Shown in pieces: positions 1 through 12,300 of a stretch of 64,000 bases of DNA (positions are counted from its first letter, which is position 1; the number at the start of each line of letters is the position of its first letter). Source of the DNA: Monomorium pharaonis. Its lineage: Eukaryota; Arthropoda; Insecta; Hymenoptera; Formicidae. The position numbers and the translations under genes are program-made. The notes beneath the pieces were generated by a model, which was not told the origin of the DNA, ran no database searches, and saw nothing but the letters and a program-made list of their open reading frames with translations. The stretch spans positions 27,488,996 through 27,552,995 of the forward strand of contig NC_050467.1 of NCBI RefSeq assembly GCF_013373865.1, written 5' to 3'.

Positions 1-2660
1 GAGTCCGACGCCCGACTCGGACATACTAACGCAACCGGCAAGCCAGGCACCGACGAACCAAGGGAGGATGACTCACCGGTCCCGCCGAGTCAGCCGACAG
101 CCCAAGTCGTCACAGCCCTTACGTCACTCTGTGACTGTTAGAACTAAACTCTGTGCGCGCGAGGACAATAAGCCGTGCAGTGTAGTATTAAGTATAGTGA
201 CATAAGATATTAGTCGATAAGCATATATATATATATATCCAAAGCGTGCGTTAGTTATTGTTTAAATTAAGTTTTATAATCAAGTTATTAGTTAACGTTA
301 TTCTTACTCGCAGCAGCGAGATTATATAGCAGTCATAGCGACAAGTTCGCATTATATTCTTTATAATATTATAATCATAATTCTGTTTGTAGCGGCGAGA
401 CCGCAGATATATATTATTCACTATTAAATTCATTTATCTCGTATTAATTATGGTTAGATACGCGTTAGCGGCAAGTCCGCATAAGTACTGTAAAGTATTA
501 TCATATTCATATATAGGTTTGTCATTGTGATAGCGGAAGAACCGCATTATAATTATTATATATTTTATAAAACGTTTATTACATGTGTAGGCATAATATT
601 CATACATATTTTGTTAAACCAAACGTCGCGACAGCGAGCGGTGTATTGTAAGCGCAACGACGCGCGTATTATATTTGTATTACGTTGTAACGACACGAGA
701 ATGTCGGACTCGCGATAGGATGCGAGATTTATATTGATTTGATTATCTGCATGTTAAATAAACGCAGTACCGCCCAATTAACGCACTCCAGTCATATACG
801 CTGAGCCGTGCGAGCGTGCGTGTGTGAGAGAGAGTGTGTGGCATGCGTGCATGTAGATTTTATATACTATATATTTGTGTGTTAAACGGCATAGCCGTAA
901 TAAAACTTATACGTTGCATGTTATTAAGCATTAATATCCCTTATATTATTTGTCATGTTCCGAATTAAGCACCTGTCTCCTTGTTCAGACAGAGACAGAG
1001 ATAGCCGAGGACCGCGAGCGGCTTAAGGCCCATGGGAATCAGCCAGCCGGCGTTTTGACAGGTTGAGGTTAGGTTGCCCATGGTCATACATACGCAACAC
1101 GATTATCATGTACGCGAGGCGAATTAATCGCGAGATTACGCTCGAGATTCCCCAAACAGTAGTCCTCTATTTTAATATTCATTGGTGGGATACTATTTAC
1201 CACATTTCCATAACGATAACCATATCGGAAGGACCGGAGGGAATCGCGACCGTTCTCTGGCAAGTCTATGATGCCACGGCAGGCGAGCCGGAACGTTTTG
1301 TATAGCCAACGCATAATTCTGCGTTAATTATTAATTTATATTAAATATTAAGTGACGCTTAAGGCGCGTTCACTTCGTAAGTAACGCAAGTCCACGATTT
1401 TTGTATAACGCGCATATCGCTGGACGCGAGCGCATGTTCTCTTATTGTTTTACATTGTTTAATGCCAATTTAGGCAATTCATTTCATTTGAACGATAATT
1501 AATCGTTTTCGGACCTTAAGCCATTAAGGCAGTCCGTGTGGACAGACCTGTGTTACCAATAGCGTTGCAGCATGGCTCGCTCGACGCTGTGGAATTCTTA
1601 CGCATTGCGCATGCGGTGCCACAGCATCCGAGCGAGAACAAAGTGAGTGTGAATGAGACACCATTCGATGCTCACCGATTGGCGGCGAAAGATGACCTGA
1701 CAACAACAAGCCAATCGGTGTGCACCGGGTGGTGGGGATGCGTGAGATCAAGCGGCTCAGCGACCGAACGTTAAAAAAGTCTGCAACGAGACATCGTAGG
1801 GTATGTACGTGCGTACGCCGCGCGTTTCCCGCGTAACCTCGTTAACGTGTAATACGTATTAAGTGCACAGGCAGTAACGGGCGCGACTAATTAATTGGTT
1901 TTGCGACATAACCCGCGAGCCTTGCCAGCAGATGCTTTCCGCGCTAAATGTAATCGCGAGCGCGTAATAAATTCGCGTAAGTCGAGGCGGCGTTATGCAA
2001 GAAGCGTCGTCGAGACAAGTGAATCGCGACACACGCGTGGGCGATTACGCCGCAGTGTGAGTGTGTGCGTGAGTGTTTTGTAAATAAATCGAGTTGTGTG
2101 ATATCCTGAAAGTTCCGATAAATCGTGCATTCCTGAAATTCCCATCCTGGGCGTTCAATTCATCGTGGCGGGAGATTGCGTCATCCGACGCACACCCACG
2201 CAGCGGACGTGCTAGAGAATTCTACGAACGCGGAGGTCCCAGCCAAGTTCGAGCGGACTAAACAGCGAGGATTTCCGCATATCAAAGCCGAGCTGGCGAC
2301 ATTCGAGATCCGGCCGAGACATTCAAGGGCCGTGACCACACCCTGGCGGCGGGGCAAGTACACCGACCTGGCGACCGTGTAAAAGTAAGAAATCTTAAGA
2401 TCCGCTAGGATTTTCATAAATCTGTAGGCGTGTTCGGTCACAACCTAACCTAACCTTGCAGCCGCCAGCAGTATCCGGCGCTGCGCCGATCCGCAGCCTC
2501 GCTGTAGCTATTACAAGGATGGACAACGTAACGGGAACAACCCGAGAAGCCGAGACGAGTGAGTGGACCAACGGCCGAGCCGGATCACTGAGAGCAACGC
2601 CGAGATGTGTCCCGACACCGAGAAGCCGACCGTCAACGCCGACGGGAGTGCCAGCGTCAA
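1..2660. other. No recognisable gene; mixed-composition DNA
   Basis: I see no convincing exon, RNA gene or transposase here. Short open frames exist on both strands at 1063-1314 and 1524-1774, but they overlap each other antisense and have no family signature. CCTAACC-type words occur near 2441-2456 but only twice in a row. GC content rises after about 960. The block could be the flank of a gene or a decayed element. Confidence 0.4.
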
Positions 2661-2663
2661 CGC

Positions 2664-3215
2664 TGTTATGAGTGACACACTCATAACGATAAGGTGTCAG
2701 TAACACGATGACGTAAGTCGGTCAGCTGCAGTCAGCATCGAGCGCATCGCGCGAGGTTTCGCGCAATCCGCTCGACAATTAGCGCAATGCTCCTTAGACA
2801 GCACTTGCTGTCTAAGCAATAATTTGGAATACTGACCGATTTACGCCCTCACGCAATCCTCCCCTTCTTTCGATCCAACTACCGAATTATCGGATATATA
2901 AACCGGCGAAAGAAGGTGAGGATCGGGTCAATACGAAGTAGATAAACTAAAACTACACACGACACTGCTTTGCGGGGTCGTGTATCGCCGAGATAACTTA
3001 TACTAAATATACAACCACGACACTCTGCGTTGCGAAGTCGTGGACAACAAGTTCATAGACGCGACACTCTGCCTTGCGGGGTCGCGATCTACCCATTGTA
3101 ACTGAATACAAGAATAAAAGTGTTCAAGACAAATAACGGTGTATGTGACGAAATACCTTCCTCGCGAGATCTCTGGCAGCGATCCCAAATCGTACTCACA
3201 ACGAGGGGTACAACA
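2664..3215 (+). mobile_element. Solo LTR, family 1, with 4-bp target duplication
   Basis: The segment starts TGTTATGAGTGAC, ends GGGGTACAACA and is flanked on both sides by ACGC (2660-2663 and 3216-3219), the pattern of an LTR insertion. Inside are a TATA box (TATATAAACC near 2895) and an AATAAAAG polyadenylation signal near 3113. A second copy lies at 40946-41498 and a split antisense copy at 40130-43465, so this is a repeated family. A perfect 10-bp hairpin (CTTAGACAGC type stem, 4-nt loop) sits near 2794-2817. No internal coding region adjoins it, so it is a solo LTR, probably of a Ty3-like element (4-bp duplication), but the superfamily is inferred. Confidence 0.8.
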
Positions 3216-3662
3216 ACGCCGACGGAAGCGACGGACTCAAGCGCCGTGCGCGTCACGGTATATAAGCCGCCACCGATCACCGACAGTCAAGAAGATGACA
3301 ATACGATGCCTTAGGCGTCACAAAGCGTCTCACGATATGAGGAAGCGTGAGAATATAGTTTTAAATCAAGCACATTGTAAGCGACCGGCAGAGGTATCGT
3401 TAGCTAGAGGTATCGTGTAATTACGATAATCATTTTATTACACGTACGTGTGTATTAATTTTTTATTCTACAATTACCATTTCGTACTGCGAAACGTGTT
3501 ACATTTTTTTCACTCGAAACGTATAAATTCTTTAATTAGTTTGTTATAAATCATACGAAATGTGAGAATTAGAATCGAATTTGCGCGACTCGTGGCGTGA
3601 TCGATCGCGCCACTTTTATATAGAGTTTCTCTCTTTAACGATTATATTTTCTTCCATTACAG
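3216..3662. other. Non-coding flank or intron upstream of the spliced gene
   Basis: No separate feature recognised. A TATATAAG word lies at about 3260. The stretch ends in a pyrimidine-rich tract and the AG acceptor of the next exon. Confidence 0.3.
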
Positions 3663-5169
3663 TTAGGATAGCAGCTGATACTTCGGAAGTGATACAAATA
3701 GAAAGACATACGTTAACGTCACTTGAAGCTGAAATAAAACGACTTTATAATGTTAGAGTGCAAGATTCTCTTGGTATTTTACACAATATAATCCAAGGAT
3801 TATCGTCTTTGACTCCTGGCCAATACATTATGCGGCATATCCAGAGTGGACCACTTGCTTATGTTTATAAACAAGCCGATTATAGGTAAATGTAATAAAT
3901 TTAACTTGTTAATCCATGTTATGTGTGTATGTATACATATATGTACAATTTTTCTCAAATTTTTTAACATGTTTTCGATAACGACAACTGCCAAAAATTA
4001 TCGAAATGAACCAAATTAAAGCTTAAACTTTTTTCTTGAAAACTATATAAATTGTAATTGAGTTACGACAAATATTTTACAAATGACGAACGTCGAAGAT
4101 GGTGTTAATAAAATGGGGGGAAAAATTTTTTTTATCGTTGCGTAGCTCGAGCGAGTTAACTCCCTGGTTAAAAAATGTACGAGTTTTTAAGCTTGTTTGT
4201 TTCCTAACGAATCCATCTTTGAAATGTTTTTCTACGATTTTTGCGTTCAATGACACGTGCTTCCTCTTGCATTTAACAATTTTTATATTTGTCGAGACAT
4301 ACCGTTAATTAAATTTCTCATTTCTTCCCGTCTCGAGTTGTCCCCCCCCATTCTTCTCGCGAGACGTTGCGCGGAGAGCTGCCAACGTTTGAGCGTTACG
4401 TTTTCCAACTCTTTGTTTTAGGTTATCCCGTAAATGTGCTCTGTAGAACTCTCGTATCCGGAATTCGAATTCGTAGCAAGCCACGTTATGAAAAAATTGT
4501 CCCTTTTGTCACATTATCTTCGAAACGATGTAACTCTGTAAAAAAAAAGATAAAAAAATGTTCCAAACATGGATTCGTTAGGAAACAAACGAGTTTAAAA
4601 ACTCGTACGTCTTTAAACCAGGGAGTAGACTTCCTTGAGCTACGCAATAATGAAAAAATTTTTCTCTCATTTTTTAAGCACTATTTTCCATGTCCACCAT
4701 TTTGTAAAACCATCATTTGTCGTTACTCAATTACGGTTTATATAGTTTTCGAGAGGAAATTTTAAGCTTTAATTTAAACTTGGGTTCGTTTCGATACGAT
4801 AATTTTTGCCGAGTAGTCGCTATTAAAAATTGAAAAATTTGAGAAAAATTAGGTGGTTCGTTTTTTTGCCGACAAGTGCATGTATATATACATACGTGTG
4901 TATCAAAGCGTACGATTCTTTTCGAAATTAGTAACTAAACGTTATCTTTCAGTAAAGTTGCCTTCGATTTACGTATGACGTGGCCATCCAAAACATTTAA
5001 AACGATATACAAAGCACCATGGACACCCATAGACGTTACGATGACGACACCAGCCATCGAGTATCTTCAAAGAATGCCTGCAATGTTTACGCCAAATAAC
5101 AGTCCTAATAAATTTTTCAATAAAAAACAAGTTTCAATAAAAAAGAGTTTGACTTCTTCAAGAGTTTAG
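3663..5169 (+). CDS. 3' end of an unrecognised spliced gene (two exons seen)
   Basis: Two exons are supported by splice sites and reading phase. Exon 1 is 3663-3885, with acceptor TTCCATTACAG before it and donor GTAAATG after it. Exon 2 is 4953-5169, with acceptor TTATCTTTCAG and stop TAG at 5167-5169. The split codon across the junction is AG|T and the frame stays open for about 146 residues. The exon 1 part is helical (SLEAEIKRLYNV), followed by LTPGQYIMRHIQSGPLAYVY; the exon 2 part contains MTWPSKTFKTIYKAPWTPID and ends in a basic, serine-rich tail. An AATAAA lies 102 bases after the stop. The intron holds a foldback repeat. The gene starts before 3663, perhaps outside the window. I do not recognise the family. 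It reads like a single-copy host gene and not a transposon. Confidence 0.6.
3980..4830. repeat. Degenerate foldback element inside the intron
   Basis: The outer parts are inverted copies of each other: the sequence around 4005-4085 (AAAGCTTAAACTTTTTTC, ACTATATAAATTGTAATTG) returns in reverse complement around 4700-4795, and the arm continues inward (CGTTAGGAAACAAACGAG at about 4573 matches 4190-4215 reversed). Arms are mutated, so this is an old MITE-like insertion. Open frames inside it are by-products. Confidence 0.6.
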
Positions 5170-5270
5170 ACAGTTTTCTGGGACCACAATTAACCACGTT
5201 AGTTAGCTCTGAGCAATGTTATAAACATGTAATAGTCACGCCAGAATTGTGTACCAAGTATCTATATTTT

Positions 5271-5276
5271 AATAAA
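5271..5276 (+). terminator. Polyadenylation signal of the spliced gene
   Basis: AATAAA about 100 bases after the stop codon at 5169, in AT-rich sequence. Confidence 0.45.
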
Positions 5277-5329
5277 TTAAATTTAGCGTACAAAAGTACA
5301 ATTTTTTATATATAGAAAAACTAATATAT

Positions 5330-5648
5330 TGTTGCGCTTCCCGAAGCACTCTCGCACTTCCACCAACACACACTCTTCCGCTCGCGAGCGCGGCGGAATA
5401 AAAACACGCTTTTGGCAAACGAGAAACTTTATTGAAAGCTGCGAACACGATTACAACTATTCCGAGCACGTCCGCACGAGTTGACGTCTCAGGGAGTTCT
5501 AAACAAAACCATTTGTGTATACATAACCAAGCAACGCCGGGGCCGTTAGACTCAGCTGACTGAAGCAATCGATATATTGATTTTTCGCGTTAAGCTTGCG
5601 CTTACAACGCGCGCAAAGCTCACGCTCGCGAAGCTCGCGTTCGCAACA
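5330..5648 (-). mobile_element. Solo LTR, family 2, 319 bp
   Basis: Termini are TGTTGCGC and CGCAACA, flanked by ATAT on both sides (5326-5329 and 5649-5652). Read on the minus strand it carries AATAAAG followed by a short U5-like end, so transcription would run right to left. The GC-rich body contrasts with the AT-rich flanks. No internal region is present. Confidence 0.7.
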
Positions 5649-5913
5649 ATATTATACAAATTAAATTTATTAATAAAGCTAATCCTCATTGTACAAAAAT
5701 AAGAATTTTAATATTTTAAAAATATTAAATTGTAAAGATTTAAATTTATAATTATATAATTCTAAATTATTTTTAAAAAATTAAATAAAATAAATGTGTA
5801 AAACATGTTTTTAAATTATCAAAGAATCTAAATTTTTAAAAACGCAATTTCTATTAAAATTAGTTTCTCTGTAATTTTTTAAAACATACAAATACTTACA
5901 TACATACATACAT

Positions 5914-5997
<84 letters not shown>

Positions 5998-7375
5998 GTT
6001 GTAATTCAATGTTTCTGAAATATTAATTTATCATTTGTGTGCTCAATGAGAAAGAAGATGCTCGCAATAGAATGGACTTTAATCACGCTTATCTAGATGC
6101 AGATTCGTGGTGCGGGGTTATCAACAATATAATAGGCACGTACACAACGGCCGTTACTAAAGCCAATGAGAATTTATGCATGACTATACACATTAATAAG
6201 CGATATATTTTTGTATTTAATATTTTTACTAAATTACTTTTTTATCAATATTTTCTCTTTAATGCTATTATATTAAAATATAATTATTTAAAATATTTTT
6301 TAAAATTATATTAAAAAATTATTTTAAAAAAACTTTACGATTAAAATGATTAAAAAAATTAATAAAGTGCTTTGCACATACAAGTGGTTTAATTTATTTG
6401 AAAAAAGTTCAAAAATGTAAAAATTGATTAATCTTAAATTTATTCTCACCATCTAATTAAGCTTTTATATGAAAAGACTGGAAAATTTTCTGAACTATAT
6501 CTTAACTATATTTTAACAATGTTTATTAAAATAAAAATATTAAGTAATAAATTTGTTTATATAACTTAATTTTTTTTGTTTAAATTATTTTTTATTTTGA
6601 AAATATTAATGCCGAAAAAGTTCATACACCTTAAAAAATATGTATAAATTTAAGAACCTCTTCAAATATAGAATTTTACCTTATTTAGTAAATCTTGTTT
6701 ATCCTGTTTCGTTCGAACTATTTGATGTCTGTAATCTTTGCCAAATGGAAAAGGCCTTTATAAATACATTAGCGATTATTAATATCAAAGGCTGCATATA
6801 TAATTTTACAAAATTTTTATTTATTTATTCACACTTAAAAAAGATTATAAATATGTTTGGAATCTTTTTATTTATCTCTTTTACTTACCAATAGAAATAT
6901 ATCGATCGGTGGAGAGTAAATAGAAAAAATATAACTGATGAAAACGCTCTGGTAAATTATTAAGCAATCTTATTATACTCTCGATTATGCGTCCTACTTG
7001 GTAAAAATTTGCGTCCGTTTCTTTTTCAAACTTTTGAAGTTTTCCAACGTAATAGCCTCAATACCAAATCTGTAGTTAAATATAAAAACCAACTTATTAA
7101 AGACATAAAAGACTAAAGTATAAAAATAATATTAAATGTTGTGCACAGAAATGTCAAACCAAAAATTTTTTAATAAATCTGTTTATAAAAATTTATGTAA
7201 AAATTGTTAATTTATAATTCATACTTATATTTTTCTTGTTCACCTACTCATATACACATTAATAAAAACTTACGTATAAATACAAACAATAAAGTCTTTA
7301 ATTCTAAGTCTTTATTTTTTAGTTCTAAGATCTTGTGTTTGTTTGGTGCGTATTATTTTTAACTAACCTAGTATA
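5649..7375. other. AT-rich DNA without a supported gene
   Basis: Mostly A and T with many short poly-A and poly-T runs. A less AT-rich island at about 6035-6185 has an open frame (6039-6314) of uncertain meaning; I could not link it to splice partners or a family. Confidence 0.4.
5921..5993 (+). repeat. (GT)n microsatellite
   Basis: About 36 uninterrupted GT units after a short CATA repeat. Confidence 0.95.
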
Positions 7376-8795
7376 TTAACAGAATGATCTCTGTAAGAGA
7401 AACTGTGATAAATGATTCATGAGTATGTTTCTAATATTTGAGGCATCCAAATCATTATATTCACGTGATCTTGTTTCTTCTGGTTGAGGATAAAGTATAT
7501 TAGATTCATCAATCCCTTATCCACGCATATTTGAATTCTTGCTTGTAATGTTTCACAATGTTATAAAGCACACAGCAAGCAGCTACAATTTGAGGCGCAA
7601 AAGTGTAGTGGACATCAATCCTCTTTAAAATGCGACGCCATCGTGCTTTTAGGCATCCAAATGCCAATTCTATGTCTACACGTCCAGAATTTAAATAAAC
7701 ATTAAATGATTCTTCTTTCGGTGTTAGATCTCTACATCTAGTATATCCTTTCAGTAACCAAGGCAACAAAGGATATGCTGGATCTCCCATTATCATAAAG
7801 GGTATTTCAACACCATTTAGCGCTACTGTTTTCTAAAATATTCATACAGAAATATTTTATAATCATAAAAAATTTTATGCAATTATTAATTTATAACTAT
7901 AATATTATATAATATTACAATATAATTAAATCACTCAATATTTTAATATGTATTTGAATATTCTGTACTTTTTCTTTATCAAACTGATCCTTATTAAAAA
8001 ACTTTTAAACATTGCTCCAATATTATTAACTTAATTATTTAATTGTAAAGTATTTAAATGAGTAATTTAGATCTAATTATTTCTATCCATCGGGTACATA
8101 ATAATAAAAATAATTTAATGTTAATAAAATTAATTATCTTACCTGTGGTATTAAATGTTTGTAGTTTCGAAACAAATTTGATTTTTTGAAAACTGCTGCA
8201 TCGTGTGCTAACCCAGGTGCATGACAATTAATATTTCTAAATCTAGTATTAAAATATTCCAAATTACTATACATAGGTAAGTAAAATACATTAAAATCTT
8301 TTGTAACTGAATATATTATATGTACCTTATTGTATTATCAACTACTCCTTGCAATATAATTGAGGGCCATCCTTTCCGATTAATAAAATCTCTGTAGCCA
8401 TTTGCAGGTGGTAGTACAGGAATATAAGTCCCATCGATAGCTCCGATGAGTTGTGGAATATGTGTACGTTCCTCATATATTTGAGCTATCATCAAACATT
8501 CAAATTCATTAGGCATTTTGATCCATAATGGCAATAGTATATCATTTATTGCTTTAATAACTTTGTGAATACATCTCCACACTGATGTTTTATGTATTCC
8601 AAACAAGTTACCAACGATTCTATATTCACAACAGCTTGCAAGATATAATATGGTGACTGCAATTACCTTTTGTGCAGAAATTGGTTCTCTAGATACCAAG
8701 AATGGTTCTACAGGTTGCAATCTGTCTTGTAATTTGTTACATATATAATCAAATACAGACTTCTTTATTCTGAATGTTTCAATCCAGTCTTCATC
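7376..8795 (-). pseudogene. PIF/Harbinger (HARBI1-like) transposase, spliced, with a frameshift
   Basis: Reading right to left, exons are about 8795-8324, 8242-8143 and 7832-7376. Donors (AAG|GTACAT at 8323, CAG|GTAAGA at 8142) and acceptors (TACTAG at 8243, TTTTAG at 7833) keep the frame open. The product has the Harbinger DDE domain: first Asp in LIGAIDGTYIPV, second in MGDPAYPLLPW, Glu in VDIELAFGCLKARW. The N-terminal part contains a helix-turn-helix-like segment (YRIVGNLFGIHKTSVWRCI). Established role of the family: cut-and-paste transposition, usually with a partner Myb-like protein, which I do not see here. Near 7510 one extra base breaks the frame (two adjacent stops), after which about 45 in-frame residues continue to 7376. 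The N-terminus before about 8795 is unclear; the BEL element is inserted about 140 bases upstream. Confidence 0.8.
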
Positions 8796-8935
8796 TAAGT
8801 ATTTTATAAGTACAATCTTTTCCCAACAAAACAGAACTCGGTTTTATCCAAACTCGCGCAGATTTTCTTAAACTTTATACTGCAATTAATTTGTTCAAAC
8901 GCAAGTAAATATAATGTATTTATAATTATAAATAT

Positions 8936-9214
8936 TGTATAGAAGCGAAGGAAAGACGTGATCACAGCATGATCTAGAAACGTAAGTTGCGTGCTACCGG
9001 AGACAATATGTTCAACGACGAACAGGAAAAGCTTGGGAGTCAGTCGCAAACAAGCATTGACACGGTCGAAATTATCCGTGTGACGAGCCGACCAATATAA
9101 CTGCGAATATTATAATACAGTCCACTAAAGAATAAAGACATTTACTTAATACATTAGTTCTTCGCATTTTCAATTATCGGACCATTCTCGCGCTATTCGA
9201 TTTTGCAATAAACA
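8936..9214 (+). repeat. 5' LTR of the BEL/Pao element
   Basis: Starts TGTATAGAAGCG and ends GCAATAAACA. The matching 3' LTR is at 14823-15101. Confidence 0.95.
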
Positions 9215-9215
9215 T

Positions 9216-9232
9216 TGGTCCTTCGAGCCGGA
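9216..9232 (+). other. Primer binding site, complementary to tRNA-Tyr 3' end
   Basis: One base after the LTR comes TGGTCCTTCGAGCCGGA. Its reverse complement is the known 3' end of animal tRNA-Tyr including CCA (established tRNA sequence). This would prime minus-strand synthesis. Confidence 0.8.
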
Positions 9233-9322
9233 TTGGGTGTGTGCAATTCAATAGCAATGAAACAATTTTGATCGAGTGATCGACATTCAAGTGAAATCTC
9301 GAAGTTACACTTGTGGGTGACA

Positions 9323-12300
9323 ATGAATATCGAGCAATTAAGGAGGAAAAGAAGATCAATCAAGGCTCAATTGACATCGGCAAGAAATTTCGCAATTCGA
9401 GCGAACGATGATTTGGAAGGTACAACAAAGGAGGAAATTGAATCTCGTATACAAAAGTTGGACGACATCTACGACAAGTTTCAGACAATCTCACAACAAT
9501 TATCATCCGAAGATGATGACGAAAATGAAGATAGAACCGAAGAGATCGAATTCGAAGATAAATATTTCTCAGTGAGAGCATCGTTATTACGATGCCTTGA
9601 GAGATTGAAACCACCACAAGCGTCGACAAGTGGCGAAGATAGAGCGGATAACAACGCATTAACGCAAATTTTAGAACAGCAGTTCAGAATATTTTAACGA
9701 CTTTCAGAACGTTCAAACGATAATAACAGCAATATAATGGTGCGGATATTAGAACAGCAAGGCCAAATGCTAACACGAATAAATACACCATCAAATTCAT
9801 CACGTGAATTTAACGTCAAGTTGCCGATCATCAATCTACCTGTATTCAGCGGGCATATGGAAGAGTGGAAAAGGTATGCTGATACATTTAAAACTTTAAT
9901 TCACAATAGTGATTTGTCAAATGTACAAAAGCATCAATATCTGGTAAGCTCATTGAGCGGCGCGGCCGCGCGAGTAGTTGAATCTATTGAAATTTCTGAG
10001 CAAAATTACGAGATTGCATGGGATTTGTTGAAAGAACGCTATGAAGACGAAAGAGCGATTCGCAAGCGACATGTGCAATGTTTATTCGAATTGCCGCGCG
10101 TGCATCGAGAATCATCTAACGCAATTCGAGATCTTATAGATCACGTTCAAAAACATTTGAGAATTTTACAATCTATGAAACTTCCCACGGAATCATGGGG
10201 AGAGCTAATCATATCTTTAATCGAGAAAAATTTAGATAGCGCCACAAGGAAGCGCTGGGAGGAACACGCCGAGATGCATGAAGAACTGACGACCAAAACC
10301 ATGATTGATTTCTTGCAGCGTCGATGCCAGGTGTTGGAACGAGCAGCCTTGAGCGAAGGGATAAAGGATGTTACCAGCGGAGTAAAGACTAGCGAGAAGA
10401 ACGACAACAATAAAATCAAATTAGCGTCAAATTCAAGATTGCAAACCAAAACAACATTGTCAACAACCATACAAGGAGGGCGATGTTACTTCTGTCAAGG
10501 CCCGCATCTTATTTACACTTGTAATCAATTTTTGAATTTGTCTGTTAAGGATAGGATTCAAACCGTCAAACAATTAAAATTATGCATCAACTGTCTTCGC
10601 AACGATCATTTTGTCGCAAGATGTACTTCAAGTTCATGTCGAGAATGTGGTGAGCGCCACAACACGTTGTGCCATTTGAGCAGGGGCGTATCAACTCCAA
10701 CCACAAGGGAGAATCCTGAGACCACCACTGCGGAGAGAAGAGCGAGCGTGAATCTGGTGACGGGTTCCGAACGGAGCACGTCGGAAAGGGCCGAGGACGA
10801 TGCGAGCGGTCCACTTGTTCATCACGTGCAAAGAGAAACTTCAAAGTGTAAGCGTATTCTTATGTCAACCGCAATTGTAGAGGCGAAGGCGCATAACTAT
10901 TGTAACCGACAATTAAGAGTTCTCTTAGACAGCGCGAGCGAGACGAATTTTATAACATTAGCGGCATGCAAGGAACTCGGATTGAGGATGGGTAATGTTT
11001 GCGAATCAATTAGCGGTTTAAACAACATGAATTGCGATATCAAGCATGGTTGTCAATTAAAATTAAAATCGCGAATTTCAAATTATGAAGTGAGTTTGTA
11101 TTGTTTGGTTGCTCCGAGTTTAACGAAAGAATTGCCATCGTTTTCGATTCGAGCTTCGCAGATATCAATTCCAGAAAACCTCAAATTAGCGGACCCATTA
11201 TTTTATAGTCCGAGCAAAATAGATGTATTGATAGGCGGAGAAATTTTCTTTAACTTACTTGAAGCTGGGAAAATCGAGTTGAGTCAGGATTTGCCTACCT
11301 TGCAAAATAGCAAATTCGGATGGTTAATAGCGGGCCCGATACCCGAGCGTTTGGTCATGAAGCAGCCGGCTGATCGATCATCGTTGAACGCTCATATATG
11401 TTTATTAACGCAGAAGGACGAGGAGAACAATATGTTATCACGATTTTGGGAATTAGAAGAATATCCAGTTGAGGGACGCGTTACCATGTCGGCCGAGGAA
11501 TTGGAATGCGAGAGTTATTTTGTAAATACTATGACTCGAGACTCATTCGGGCGATTTATCGTTAGGTTACCGTTTCGAAAGAACAAAAACAAACTTGGTG
11601 AGTCGAAACCGATGGCAATAAGGCGATTGAAGTTATTGGAGCGTAGATTTCTGCGCGATCCGGAGTTTGGTCGTCAATATGCTGCATTTATGCCAGAATA
11701 TATCGATCTAAATCATATGTCAAGGACAACGGAAAATTTAAATATTGCATCATCTATTTATTTGCCGCATCACGGTGTATTGCGCGAATCGAGTGTCACA
11801 ACAAAGTTGCGCGTTGTATTCGACGGTTCGGCAAAGACGTCTTCGGGTGTGTCGTTGAATGACTCGTTAATGGTCGGAGCGGCGTTGCAGGATAATATAA
11901 TAGACATAATTTTACGATTTCGACTACATGCAGTTGCGATTACTGCTGACTTAAAGAAAATGTATAGACAAGTGCTAATCAATAAGCTAGATCGCAATTA
12001 CCAAAGAATTTTTTGGCGTTTTTCGACAAATGAACCGATACAAGAATTCCGATTGAATACAGTCACATACGGACTGGCGTGCGCTCCATTTTTAGCCATA
12101 CGTTGCGTCCGACAACTAGCGAATGAAGCAGTGAATGAATTTCGCGAAGCATCACAAGTTTTGTTAAATGATTTATACGTTGACGATATTTTAACCGGAG
12201 TTAGTTGTGAGAGCGATGCGATCGAGTTAATCAATCAATTAACAACTCTATTAGGTAGCGGAGGATTCGAGCCTCATAAATGGCACTCTAATTGCGGAGC

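Noticed and set aside
2441..2456. CCTAACC words that resemble insect telomere repeats
   Set aside because: Only two to three units and not in tandem with TTAGG arrays; also seen singly at 24461 and 25146.
8804..9049. Minus-strand frame with a hydrophobic middle
   Set aside because: It spans the 5' LTR of the BEL element and the intron-like flank of the Harbinger gene, so it is a chance fusion frame.
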